A DNA stretch of 15,683 nt from an uncultured Prevotella sp. (lineage in GTDB: Bacteria > Bacteroidota > Bacteroidia > Bacteroidales > Bacteroidaceae), in the NCBI GenBank assembly GCA_905234355.1, contig CAJOHP010000027.1:1-15683 (forward strand). The letters run 5' to 3'. The translations under genes were made by a program, and so were the position numbers. The notes beneath the pieces are model-generated. The model saw nothing but the letters and a program-made list of their open reading frames with translations. It did not search any database and was not told where the DNA came from. Positions within the stretch are counted from its first letter, which is position 1. Every line of letters starts with the position of its first letter. Positions 1 to 7,722 of the stretch are shown piece after piece.

Positions 1-568
1 CTTCACATCGCCCACGCAGTTTATGGCGCAGCGCAAGTCCACCATCGACGAGGCATGGCCAGGCGACATCGTGGGACTGCCCGACACGGGAGGCGTCTTC
101 AAAATAGGCGACACGCTCACCGAGGGCGAACAGTTGCACTTCAGGGGACTGCCCTCGTTCTCGCCCGAGCTGTTCAAGTACATAGAGAACGACGACCCGA
201 TGAAGTCGAAGCAGCTGCAGAAGGGCATCGACCAGCTCATGGACGAGGGCGTGGCACAGCTCTTCGTCAATCAGTTCAACGGGCGCAAGATTATCGGCAC
301 CGTGGGACAACTGCAGTTTGAAGTCATACAGTACAGGCTTGAGAATGAGTATAACGCCCGTTGCCGATGGGAACCCGTCCACCTCTACAAAGCCTGCTGG
401 ATCTCAGGCGACGACGTGCAACTCGATGCCTTCAAGAAGCGCAAGTATCAGTATATGGCCAAGGACAAGGAGGGCCGCGATGTCTTCCTGGCCGACTCGG
501 CCTACGTGCTGAGCATGGCACAGCAGGATTTCGAGCACATACAGTTCCACTTTACCAGTGAGTTCTGA
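1..568 (+). CDS. prfC: Peptide chain release factor 3 (RF3), C-terminal part; 5' end cut by window
   Basis: RF3 is a cytoplasmic translational GTPase that removes RF1/RF2 from the ribosome after peptide release. The reading frame is already open at base 2 and runs 188 codons to TGA at 566-568, so only about the last third of a protein usually near 525 residues is present and the G domain lies outside the window. What is visible matches the end of domain II and domain III: the start FTSPTQFMAQ, then EAWPGDIVGL, IGDTLTEGE, SPELFKYIE, KQLQKGIDQLMDEG and GTVGQLQFEVIQYRLENEY. The last is the hallmark RF3 'GxxGxLQFxVxxxRLxxEY' block, which separates it from elongation factor G. The ATG at 23 is internal, not the true start. 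The Sua5-type gene follows 54 bp downstream on the same strand. Confidence 0.95.
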   Translation, partial: FTSPTQFMAQRKSTIDEAWPGDIVGLPDTGGVFKIGDTLTEGEQLHFRGLPSFSPELFKYIENDDPMKSKQLQKGIDQLMDEGVAQLFVNQFNGRKIIGTVGQLQFEVIQYRLENEYNARCRWEPVHLYKACWISGDDVQLDAFKKRKYQYMAKDKEGRDVFLADSAYVLSMAQQDFEHIQFHFTSEF

Positions 569-588
569 GCGACACACCCCTAACCATT

Positions 589-607
589 GCCGGGCCGTAC
601 TCCCGGC
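589..607 (+). promoter_or_regulatory. Small GC hairpin between prfC and the Sua5 gene
   Basis: Six-base perfect arms (GCCGGG at 589-594, CCCGGC at 602-607) flank a 7-base loop, 21 bp after the prfC stop and 15 bp before the ATG at 623. There is no T tract, so it is not a convincing intrinsic terminator. It may be an mRNA processing or 3'-end stabilising structure, or chance in GC-rich DNA. Confidence 0.3.
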
Positions 608-622
608 TACTCAACCGACAAG

Positions 623-1201
623 ATGACAAGAGAAGAAGACATTCGGCGAGCAGTGGAAGTGCTGCGCCAGGGCGGGGTAATCCTTTATCCCACAGACACG
701 GTGTGGGGCATCGGTTGCGATGCTACCAACGACGAGGCCGTCAGGCGAGTGTATCACATCAAGCAGCGCGACGACTCCAAGGCACTCATCTGCCTCGTCG
801 ACAGCGATGCCCGTCTGCAGCGCTACGTGAGGCAGGTGCCCGACGTGGCGTGGCAGCTCATAGACAGCGTGAAGGACACCGGCAGCCGACCGCTCACACT
901 CGTGCTCGACGGCGCCGTCAACCTGGCCCCCAGCCTCATTGCCGACGACGGCTCCATAGCACTGCGCATCACCCAGGAGCCGTTCTCTAGGGAACTATGC
1001 TACCGATTCCAGAAAGCACTCGTCTCTACTTCGGCCAATATCAGCGGACTACCGCCGGCACAGAACTACTGCGACATAGACCCCAGGCTGATCGACCTCG
1101 TCGACTATGTGTGCTTCTCCCGCAGGCAGGAGCACAAACCCCACGCACCGTCGGGCATCATCAGGCTGCGACAGGACGGCGAGGTGACGATTATCAGGTG
1201 A
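623..1201 (+). CDS. tsaC: Sua5/YciO/YrdC-type L-threonylcarbamoyladenylate synthase
   Basis: The enzyme makes threonylcarbamoyl-AMP from threonine, bicarbonate and ATP in the cytoplasm, the first step of the t6A37 modification of ANN-decoding tRNAs. The 192-residue product is the size of stand-alone TsaC/YrdC (no extra Sua5 C-terminal domain). The YrdC signatures are in order: GGVILYPTDTVWGIGCD (residues 18-34), the K-x-R site IKQR (K47, R49) with K53, and the nucleotide-site SxN in STSANISG (S137, N139). A TTG at 587 would add 12 residues of non-family sequence and overlap a hairpin, so the ATG at 623 is preferred. It lies 54 bp after prfC on the same strand with no visible promoter, so the two may be cotranscribed. 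YciO-type paralogues are the main alternative, and the exact symbol is less sure than the family. Confidence 0.9.
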   Translation: MTREEDIRRAVEVLRQGGVILYPTDTVWGIGCDATNDEAVRRVYHIKQRDDSKALICLVDSDARLQRYVRQVPDVAWQLIDSVKDTGSRPLTLVLDGAVNLAPSLIADDGSIALRITQEPFSRELCYRFQKALVSTSANISGLPPAQNYCDIDPRLIDLVDYVCFSRRQEHKPHAPSGIIRLRQDGEVTIIR

Positions 1202-1249
1202 GAGGCGGCCTGTCATGATGTGAGCGAAACAGTTAATTTACTGAAAATA

Positions 1250-1281
1250 TTTGTCGCAACCGAGGAAATTGCCTATCTTTG
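1250..1281 (+). promoter_or_regulatory. Bacteroidetes-type sigma-ABfr promoter for the lolA-like gene
   Basis: A -33 box TTTG (1250-1253) and a -7 box TATCTTTG (1274-1281) are separated by 20 bp. This matches the Bacteroidetes consensus TTTG - 19 to 21 bp - TAnnTTTG. It lies 39 bp upstream of the ATG at 1321 in an AT-richer 119-bp gap and is the best promoter in the window. Transcription should begin within about ten bases after 1281, giving a short leader. Confidence 0.82.
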
Positions 1282-1320
1282 CGGCTGTGAACAGTATAAA
1301 AAAAGAAAGGTTCTAAGAAT

Positions 1321-1923
1321 ATGAAAAAACTGATTGCATTGCTTTTGCTGGCTGTATGCCAGCTGTCGGCAGGATATGCCCTGTCGGCACGCCAGGTGCT
1401 CGACAAGTGCGCACAGACACTCAACGCACCAGAGGGACTTCAGGCCGACTTCTCTATGACGAGTGCCCAGTATGGCTCGGCCAGCGGCACCATTGCCATC
1501 AAGGGACGCAAGTTTCATGCCTCCACACCGATGGCCTCGATGTGGTTCGACGGCACCACGCAGTGGACCTATATGAAGAAAAACGACGAGGTAAGCGTGA
1601 CCACCCCCACCGAGACCCAGCTGCAGGCATTCAACCCCTATAACTTCATCAATATCTACAAGAAAGGATACAAGCAGACCATGACCACCAGTGCCACGGC
1701 CTACACCGTGCACCTCACGGCCGAGAAACAGGGCGCACGGCTGAAGGAGCTCTTCATCACCGTCGACAAGAAGAGCTATCAGCCCTCCGAGGTGAAGTTG
1801 CTGCAAGGCACCAAGTGGACCACCTTCACCATCAGCAACCTCAGGAAGGTGAGCCTGGCCGATGCTGCCTTCCGTTTCAACTCCAAGGATTTCCCCACGG
1901 CAGAGGTCATCGACCTGCGGTAG
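1321..1923 (+). CDS. LolA-like periplasmic outer-membrane lipoprotein carrier
   Basis: LolA-family proteins receive lipoproteins from the inner-membrane LolCDE exporter and ferry them across the periplasm. The 200-residue product begins with a clear signal peptide (MKK, then hydrophobic residues 4-17, cleavage probably near AGYA/LSA at about residue 20). The mature part has the LolA arrangement: a helix with VLDKCAQTL, then the beta strands of an open barrel (LQADFSMTS, SGTIAIKGRKFHAS, MWFDGTTQWTYMKKNDEVSV, a loop with NPYNFINIYKKGY, ELFITVDKKSYQPSEVKL, FTISNL) and an end with FRFNSKDFPTAEVIDLR. No lipobox cysteine follows the signal peptide, so it is soluble. It has its own promoter and is followed 40 bp later by a large membrane protein gene. 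LolB is generally absent in this phylum. Several LolA-like paralogues are usual in Bacteroidales, so it may not be the essential LolA. Confidence 0.82.
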   Translation: MKKLIALLLLAVCQLSAGYALSARQVLDKCAQTLNAPEGLQADFSMTSAQYGSASGTIAIKGRKFHASTPMASMWFDGTTQWTYMKKNDEVSVTTPTETQLQAFNPYNFINIYKKGYKQTMTTSATAYTVHLTAEKQGARLKELFITVDKKSYQPSEVKLLQGTKWTTFTISNLRKVSLADAAFRFNSKDFPTAEVIDLR

Positions 1924-1963
1924 CGAGCGCCACCTATGAGATAATACTTAACACAGCGATACA

Positions 1964-3454
1964 ATGAACCGCCTGCTACTCTTTCGCCTCTTGCGTCGCA
2001 ACAATCAGCTGAGCATACGCCGTTCGCCCGCCTTTGAGCAGAACATGATAGCCAAGGTGCTGATGGGGCTGGGGGCCGCCTTTGCCGCCATCTATCTCAT
2101 CTTCTTCGGCGTGATGTTTGGCGCGATGGCCCATGAGGCCGACTCTGCCAACGTCATCGTGCTCATCCTGCCGCTGCTGCTGCTCTTCGACTTCGGAGCA
2201 CGCTTCGGCATCCAGCAGACGCCCGCCATGCTCGCGAAGCCTTATATGCTCCTGCCGCTGCCGCGACACAGCGTGATAGAGACGTTTCTGCTCTCGGCCA
2301 CGCTGAGCGGGTGGAACATGCTGTGGCTGTGCCTCTTTGTGCCCTATGCCGTCATCGCACTGGCTGGCGGCTTGCCCGTGGCATCGGTGCTCGCAGTGGG
2401 CGCAGGGGGCATGCTCATGGTTATGTGCAACAGTCAGTGGTATCTCTTCGTGCGCACCATGGTCGCACGCTCACTGCTATGGTGGCTCCTGCCTGCTGCA
2501 CTCTATGCAGCCTATCTCGTGCCCATGCTGCTCGACGACAAGCTTTCACTCTTCAGCCGTATGGCCGATGTCGTGGCCGACGACCTGCCTGCTGGCATCT
2601 TACTCTTGGTGGCTGCACTGCTCCTGGCGGGCATGCTCGCCATCAACCGCCACATGCAGTTCCGCTTCGTCTTCGAGGAAATAGCACGCGAGGAAAAACG
2701 CGAAGGCGCCATGAAGCACGTCACAGAGCTGTCCTTCCTCGAGCGTTACGGACAGGCCGGCGAATACCTGAAACTCGAGATGAAATCCATCATGCGCAAC
2801 AAGGCCATACGTGCACGTGTGGTGATGAGCCTCGCCCTCGTCGTCATGCTTGTGGCCATCATCACCTTCACCCACATGTACGACGGATTCCTCATGCTCA
2901 ACTTCTGGTGCTACTACTGCTTCAGCATCTACGGACTGACGGCACTTGTCAAGGTGATGGGCGCCGAGGGCAACTACATCGACCTGCTCATGACCCACCG
3001 CGAGAACATCCTCTCGCTGCTCAGGGCCAAGTACTATTTCCACGTGGCTGTGCTCCTGGTGCCCCTCGTGCTCACCGTGCCCGCAGTCGTGGCAGGCAAG
3101 TTTCCGGTACTTATGGTCGTGGCCTACACCCTGCTCACCTCGGGAGTGCTCTATTTCGTCATGTTCCAGCTCGGCGTCTACAACAAGCAGACCTTGCCGC
3201 TGAACCAGAAAATCACGGGAAAGAACAATGTGGAGAACGGATTGCAGCTCATCGTCGAGCTGGTCGCTATGTTTGCACCTATACTCCTCGTGGCCGTACT
3301 ACTGCTGCTCTTCAGCGAGACCGTGGCCTACATCGGCATAGCGGCCATAGGGCTCATCTTCACCCTCACTCACCCCTGGTGGCTACGCAATATCTACGAG
3401 CGCATGATGGAGCGCAAATATGAAAATCTCGAAGGCTTCCATGCCTCACGCTGA
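1964..3454 (+). CDS. Large integral membrane protein, DUF5687-like (ABC-2-type permease fold)
   Basis: This 496-residue polytopic inner-membrane protein resembles the Bacteroidetes DUF5687 family. Hydrophobic segments lie around residues 32-55, 60-80, 105-135, 140-160, 165-185, 205-225, 285-305, 310-330, 360-385, 390-410 and 440-480, interrupted by a charged cytoplasmic stretch at about 230-280 (FEEIAREEKREGAMKHV). The N-terminus is basic with a conserved-looking FEQNMIAKVLMGLG. Family members are normally encoded beside an ABC ATPase and resemble ABC-2 permeases, but none is present here: upstream is the LolA-like gene, downstream are secreted proteins. The function is unknown, with lipid, peptide or lipoprotein export as inference only. 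It probably shares the lolA-like promoter (40-bp gap). Confidence 0.72.
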   Translation: MNRLLLFRLLRRNNQLSIRRSPAFEQNMIAKVLMGLGAAFAAIYLIFFGVMFGAMAHEADSANVIVLILPLLLLFDFGARFGIQQTPAMLAKPYMLLPLPRHSVIETFLLSATLSGWNMLWLCLFVPYAVIALAGGLPVASVLAVGAGGMLMVMCNSQWYLFVRTMVARSLLWWLLPAALYAAYLVPMLLDDKLSLFSRMADVVADDLPAGILLLVAALLLAGMLAINRHMQFRFVFEEIAREEKREGAMKHVTELSFLERYGQAGEYLKLEMKSIMRNKAIRARVVMSLALVVMLVAIITFTHMYDGFLMLNFWCYYCFSIYGLTALVKVMGAEGNYIDLLMTHRENILSLLRAKYYFHVAVLLVPLVLTVPAVVAGKFPVLMVVAYTLLTSGVLYFVMFQLGVYNKQTLPLNQKITGKNNVENGLQLIVELVAMFAPILLVAVLLLLFSETVAYIGIAAIGLIFTLTHPWWLRNIYERMMERKYENLEGFHASR

Positions 3455-3503
3455 CAGAAGATACTACTCTCACACACAAAAAACAAACTCATCTACCAAG
3501 CAA

Positions 3504-3944
3504 ATGAAAAAACGTATCCTCGCATCCCTTACTGCCCTCATGCTTCTGGGGACAGGCATCGTCTGGGCCGACAAGACCCAGGAGCTCATGGTCAATGGCG
3601 AGCTGGTGACGCAGACTGTGGACCGCATCACCTTCGAAGGCGACAACGTCGTGCTACACTTCACCGGCCAGGGCACTCAGACCGCCGACATGGACGACGT
3701 CGAGCTCAAGTTCATACCCGGCACGGCCACCGGCGTGCACTGTCTGCGCGATGTCGTGACCGACCGTCTCGACATCAGCGGACTGCTGCCTGGCACCAAC
3801 GTCGCCGTGCTCGATGCCTCCGGACGGCAGGTGCTCACCGCCAGGGCCGAAGAGACACGCATGATGCTCTCGGCAAAGACACTCAAGAGCGGCGTCTACC
3901 TGCTGAAGGCAGGCAAGACGATTGTGAAATTCGTGAAGCGATAA
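3504..3944 (+). CDS. Small secreted protein: beta module plus T9SS type A-like C-terminal sorting domain
   Basis: The product is 146 residues. Residues 1-22 are a signal peptide (MKKRIL, hydrophobic core, GIVWA). Residues about 25-78 form a short beta-rich module ending ADMDDVELKFIPGTATG. This resembles the N-terminal stretch often seen in Prevotella/Bacteroides secreted proteins of the form 'ITFEGDNVVL...DG...'. Residues about 88-146 look like a type A sorting domain: VAVLDASGRQVL, then LSAKTLKSGVYLLKAG and the basic tail KTIVKFVKR. In type IX secretion this domain directs transport across the outer membrane and is usually removed. There is no cargo domain between the modules, which is odd. 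The longer frame from 3420 overlaps the preceding gene and lacks a leading signal peptide, so the ATG at 3504 is chosen. The pectate lyase gene starts 20 bp downstream, so the two are probably cotranscribed. Confidence 0.75.
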   Translation: MKKRILASLTALMLLGTGIVWADKTQELMVNGELVTQTVDRITFEGDNVVLHFTGQGTQTADMDDVELKFIPGTATGVHCLRDVVTDRLDISGLLPGTNVAVLDASGRQVLTARAEETRMMLSAKTLKSGVYLLKAGKTIVKFVKR

Positions 3945-3964
3945 CCACCAAAGACCACACTGCA

Positions 3965-6205
3965 ATGAAAAAGACCACCATACTCACCATGCTGTCACTC
4001 ATCCTGGCAGCAACAGCCGGCGCACAGACAGCCACCCACGACGTGGCACGCAGCACTGCCAGCAGCCAGGCATGCCTGTCGCTCGACGACAAGCAATCCA
4101 GATACTACAACACCGAAGACCTGTCGGCCATCGACGTCGAGGGCACCACCGTCAGGGTCGTCACCAAGACACAAGACGTCGACGTCTATCCAGGCAACGT
4201 CGCTGCCATCACCTTCGCAAAGAAAACAGTCGGCGCCCTGCAGCTCAACGAGGCCAAGGGATGGCTCGAGTCGCTCTATGCCGAGTGGCCGCTTATGGAC
4301 GGCGCCAGCTCATACAACGTCTATGTAAGGGGCGGACAGTATGCCGACTTCACCCTGATAGACCAGCAGCTCGTGCGTAGCTACGGCACCTACGCCCGTG
4401 CCGACGTCGTGGGACTGAAGCCCGCTGCCGACTATGCCGTCAGGGTAGTGCCTGTGGCCGACGGCACAGAGCTCGCCGACAAGGCGGCACAGGCCGAAGG
4501 CATCGAGGTGAAGGCCTACGACCGTACCGGCTATGCACACTTCAACTATACCAAGGGCGTAGGCGCCTACAACGACGACGGCACGCTCAAGCAGGGCGCA
4601 CAGGTCATCTACGTCAGCGCGGCCAATGCCAAGACCGTCAAGGCACGGCTCAGCAGCGGCGAGGTCACCGGCTTGCAGGCCATACTCGCCGCCTACGAGA
4701 AAGGCAACGAGACCACACCACTCGCTGTACGCATCATTGGCACCATCAGGACGGCCGACATGGACGCCTTTGAGAGCTCGGCCGAGGGCATACAGATCAA
4801 GGGGCGCAAGGCACACTCCGACCTGCACATCACCGTCGAGGGAATCGGACGCGATGCCACCATCTACGGCTTCGGATTCCTCTGCCGCAACACACGCAGC
4901 CTGGAGTTCCGCAACTTCGCCATCATGCGCTGCATGGACGACGGCATCTCTGTCGACACCGACAACAGCCACCTCTGGATGCACCATCTCGACCTCTACT
5001 ACGGAAAGCAGGGCTCTGGCGACAAGGCCAAGGGCGACGGCGCCATCGACATCAAGGGCAACTCGCAGTACGTCACCATGGCCTACTGCCACTTCTGGGA
5101 TACAGGCAAGAGCAACCTCTACGGCATGAAGAGCGAGAGCGGACCCAACTACCTGAGCTACCACCACAACTGGTTCGACCACAGCGACTCACGACATCCA
5201 CGCATCCGCACCATGAGCGTGCACGTCTTCAACAACTACTACGACGGCAATGCCAAATACGGTGTGGGCGTCACCACCGGCGCCTGCTGTTTTGCCGAGA
5301 ACAACTACTTCCGCCATGCCCATGACCCACTGCTCTCCTCCCTGCAAGGCACAGACGCCAAGGGCGACGGTACCTTCTCCGGCGAGGACGGGGGCATCAT
5401 CAAGGCCTATGGCAACGTCTATGCCGAGACGGCAGGCAGCAGCTACTACGTGCCCGTCACCTGGCAGCAGAACAGCAACAGCTTCGACTGCTACGACGCC
5501 GCCACACGACAGGAGCAGGTGCCTGCCACCGTGAAGACCCTTGTGGGAGGACACACCTACAACAACTTCGACACCGACCCCGCCCTCATCTACGACTATA
5601 CCCCCGATGCCGCAGCCGATGTGCCTGCCATCGTCACAGGCTACTACGGCGCCGGACGACTCGGCCACGGAGACTGCCAGTATCTGTTCGACAATGCGAC
5701 CGACGATACCGACTACGACATCAACACCCGTCTCGCGGCCCTCATCGACGGCTACAAGACATCGCTCGTGAGCATCTACGGCGATATTGACGCCGGAAGC
5801 GGCGAGCAGGGAGGCCAGGGCGGCGAGCAGGGAGGCGAGGTGACGCCAGAGCCCGTAGAGGGCACCATCCTCTGCACCTTCGACAAGAGTGGCACGCCCA
5901 GCAGCACCTTCTTTACCGTCAGCGGAAATGGCTCCAACAGCAAGGGGATAGCTACCATCGACGGGCAGCAGTACAACACCTGTCTGAAGATGGAGAAGGA
6001 AACCAGCATCAAGTTCGTCACCGACAAACCCATGCTCCTCACCCTCTACTTCGGCGATACCGAGACTGCCAGCATCAAGATCAACGGCGTGAAGAAGACA
6101 TCGTCGACCAGCACCTACAGCGAGCAGCTTGCCCCCGGCAACTACGAGCTGACGAAGGCCGACACGCGCAACCTCTTCGGCATCAAGCTCCAGCCCGTAG
6201 ACTGA
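3965..6205 (+). CDS. Secreted multidomain pectate lyase, polysaccharide lyase family 1
   Basis: The enzyme should cleave polygalacturonate by calcium-dependent beta-elimination outside the cell or at its surface. In order: signal peptide (1-20); a small beta module (about 35-88) like the one in the preceding protein; a fibronectin-III-like domain (about 95-183); a parallel beta-helix PL1 catalytic domain (about 190-600); a Gly/Gln/Glu linker (613-625) from a 15-bp DNA repeat at 5801-5815 and 5822-5836; and a C-terminal beta domain (about 632-746), possibly carbohydrate-binding. Against Erwinia PelC, D326, D358 and D362 fall at the calcium ligands D131, E166 and D170. K382, R410 and R415 match K190, R218 and R223 with the same spacing (20 from D362 to K382; 5 between the arginines). 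HHNWFDHSDSRHPRIR and HVFNNYYDG are family blocks. No type A sorting tail is seen. The esterase gene overlaps by one base. Confidence 0.93.
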   Translation: MKKTTILTMLSLILAATAGAQTATHDVARSTASSQACLSLDDKQSRYYNTEDLSAIDVEGTTVRVVTKTQDVDVYPGNVAAITFAKKTVGALQLNEAKGWLESLYAEWPLMDGASSYNVYVRGGQYADFTLIDQQLVRSYGTYARADVVGLKPAADYAVRVVPVADGTELADKAAQAEGIEVKAYDRTGYAHFNYTKGVGAYNDDGTLKQGAQVIYVSAANAKTVKARLSSGEVTGLQAILAAYEKGNETTPLAVRIIGTIRTADMDAFESSAEGIQIKGRKAHSDLHITVEGIGRDATIYGFGFLCRNTRSLEFRNFAIMRCMDDGISVDTDNSHLWMHHLDLYYGKQGSGDKAKGDGAIDIKGNSQYVTMAYCHFWDTGKSNLYGMKSESGPNYLSYHHNWFDHSDSRHPRIRTMSVHVFNNYYDGNAKYGVGVTTGACCFAENNYFRHAHDPLLSSLQGTDAKGDGTFSGEDGGIIKAYGNVYAETAGSSYYVPVTWQQNSNSFDCYDAATRQEQVPATVKTLVGGHTYNNFDTDPALIYDYTPDAAADVPAIVTGYYGAGRLGHGDCQYLFDNATDDTDYDINTRLAALIDGYKTSLVSIYGDIDAGSGEQGGQGGEQGGEVTPEPVEGTILCTFDKSGTPSSTFFTVSGNGSNSKGIATIDGQQYNTCLKMEKETSIKFVTDKPMLLTLYFGDTETASIKINGVKKTSSTSTYSEQLAPGNYELTKADTRNLFGIKLQPVD
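5801..5836 (+). repeat. Short tandem repeat encoding a flexible linker in the pectate lyase
   Basis: GGCGAGCAGGGAGGC occurs at 5801-5815 and again at 5822-5836, a 21-bp period that is in frame. It encodes GEQGG-QG-GEQGG between the catalytic domain and the C-terminal beta domain. In-frame expansion or loss would only change linker length. Confidence 0.85.
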
Positions 6206-7539
6206 TGAGACGCACGCTCCCGTCGCTTCTGCTCCTGCTGGGACTGCTGCAGCCTGCCGTGGCGCAGCAGTTCCAGCAGGAGTTTGGCAATGCCCGCAAG
6301 CCTTTTGCCGAGGTCGTTGCCCTGCCCAGCCATGCCGACAGCCGCTACCTCCCCGGTGAGCAGGCTGAGCTGCGCCTGGTGGCACGTGAGGGCGGCGCTC
6401 CGCTCCACGGCGTCAAGGTCTATTACAAGGCCGGGGCTGAGATGTTTCTGCCCGAGACGCCCGATAGCGCTACCTTTATAGACGGCGAGGCCCGGCTGCC
6501 TATGGGCACTCTGAGCGAGCCGGGCTTTCTCGCCTGCCACTATGAGTTCCTGACGTCCGACGGCAAGAAGCACAGCGACCTCATCAAGCTGGCCTTTGCC
6601 CCCGAGCAGATACAGAGCTTTACCGCCACGCCGCACGACTTCACACAGTTCTGGCGGCACGCCCTCGCCGTCGCACGGCGCGTGCCGCTACAGCCTGCCT
6701 ATACCCCCGTGACCGATGCCACCGACAGCCTGGTAGAGACACACCTCGTGCGACTCCGTGTAGGCCCCGACAAATGGATGAGGGGCTATCTCACACAGCC
6801 ACGCGACGGCAAGAAGCACCCCGTGGTGCTCTGTCCGCCAGGTGCCGGCAGCCAGAAGATCCACCCCAGCGACTATTTCGCCCGCAGAGGCATGATCTAC
6901 CTGAAGATAGAGATTCACGACAACGACCCCCTGCAGCCCGACAGCCTCTACGACATCGTGAGCAAGCAGCGCTGCGAGGGCTACACCCACCGTGGCATAG
7001 AGCGGCCCGACACCTATTATTATAAAGACGTCTATGTGGGCTGTGCACGCGCTGTCGACTTCCTTTGTTCGCTGCCTGGATGGGACGGACAAAACGTCAT
7101 CGTCACCGGTGGCTCACAGGGCGGGGCACTCACCATCGTGACCGCTGCCCTACACGAGCGGGTCACCATGTGCGCACCGTTCTACCCCGCCCTATGCGAC
7201 CTCACCGCCTTCCTCCACCACAGGGCAGGTGGCTGGCCCAAGTTCTTCACCGCGTCCTATCCGGTCAGCCGCATCGGCACAACGCAGGAGCAGGCTGTCA
7301 GCACACTCCGGTATTTCGACGTGGTATGCTTTGCCCGCCTACTGCACGTGCCTGTCTTCATGAGCTGGGGCTACAGCGACAACACCTGCTCCCCCACCTC
7401 CGTCTGGGCTGCGTGGAACGCCATCACCGCACCGAAGGAGTGCCACATCACACCCTCCAGCGCCCATTGGCGCTTCCCGCTGAGTCAGGACCGATGCTAC
7501 GAGTGGATGCTACGACACCTTGTCCCCACCGGCATATAG
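6205..7539 (+). CDS. Secreted acetyl esterase, CE7/AXE1-like alpha/beta hydrolase
   Basis: The product is 444 residues with a signal peptide (1-20, ...LLQPAVA). An Ig-like N-terminal domain (about 40-135) precedes an alpha/beta-hydrolase of the acetylxylan esterase/cephalosporin-C deacetylase type. The nucleophile elbow is GGSQGG (S304). The probable acid is D392 in GYSDNTCSPTS, a CE7-like Asp context, and the probable base is H421 in SSAHWRF. RGYLTQPRDGKKHPVVLCPPGAG (about 190-212) gives the strand and oxyanion loop before the elbow. The histidine context differs from the usual CE7 'GHE', so it is a divergent member. The ATG shares one base with the lyase stop (TGATG), implying translational coupling. 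This makes deacetylation of pectin or a side-chain glycan more likely than of xylan, but the substrate is inference. No downstream gene follows; the transcript likely ends at the 7848-7883 hairpin. Confidence 0.83.
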   Translation: MRRTLPSLLLLLGLLQPAVAQQFQQEFGNARKPFAEVVALPSHADSRYLPGEQAELRLVAREGGAPLHGVKVYYKAGAEMFLPETPDSATFIDGEARLPMGTLSEPGFLACHYEFLTSDGKKHSDLIKLAFAPEQIQSFTATPHDFTQFWRHALAVARRVPLQPAYTPVTDATDSLVETHLVRLRVGPDKWMRGYLTQPRDGKKHPVVLCPPGAGSQKIHPSDYFARRGMIYLKIEIHDNDPLQPDSLYDIVSKQRCEGYTHRGIERPDTYYYKDVYVGCARAVDFLCSLPGWDGQNVIVTGGSQGGALTIVTAALHERVTMCAPFYPALCDLTAFLHHRAGGWPKFFTASYPVSRIGTTQEQAVSTLRYFDVVCFARLLHVPVFMSWGYSDNTCSPTSVWAAWNAITAPKECHITPSSAHWRFPLSQDRCYEWMLRHLVPTGI

Positions 7540-7590
7540 CGCCATTTTGAAGAATTAGCTTTGGCAGATTTCTGAGCTATTTTGGTTCCC

Positions 7591-7681
7591 ATTTTGTAAG
7601 TGGAAGAAGGAGTGTAGCGGGCTACACGAAAGGCTTCGGGTAGGCGAGCGTAGCTCGGGATTCTGATGAGACTTACAAAAT
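7591..7681. repeat. 91-bp inverted-repeat element with two internal hairpins (cloverleaf-like)
   Basis: Perfect 11-bp inverted ends, ATTTTGTAAGT (7591-7601) and ACTTACAAAAT (7671-7681), enclose two further perfect palindromes. These are GTGTAGC/GCTACAC (7612-7618 and 7621-7627, 2-base gap) and CGAGC/GCTCG (7645-7649 and 7653-7657, 3-base loop). Together they could fold as a closed three-way junction on either strand. No target-site duplication is evident at the ends. It could be a miniature inverted-repeat element, a REP-like dispersed palindrome, or a structured RNA 3' of the esterase mRNA. Confidence 0.7.
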
Positions 7682-7722
7682 AGAGGCAAAAGAGGCAGAA
7701 AGATGGCAAAAGGTTAATATCC

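Noticed and set aside
587..622. TTG start at 587 for the Sua5-type protein
   Set aside because: It would add 12 residues unlike the family N-terminus and run across the 589-607 hairpin; the ATG at 623 fits.
3420..3503. Upstream start for the small secreted protein
   Set aside because: It would overlap the preceding membrane protein gene and bury the signal peptide 28 residues inside the protein.
5189..6385. 398-codon open frame on the - strand opposite the pectate lyase, and a similar one at 4310-5182
   Set aside because: Composition is typical of antisense shadow frames; the + strand has catalytic residues at family spacing.
7591..7681. tRNA gene, prompted by a cloverleaf-like fold
   Set aside because: The closing stem is 11 bp, there is no TTCRANY T-loop motif, no anticodon arm of the right size and no CCA end.
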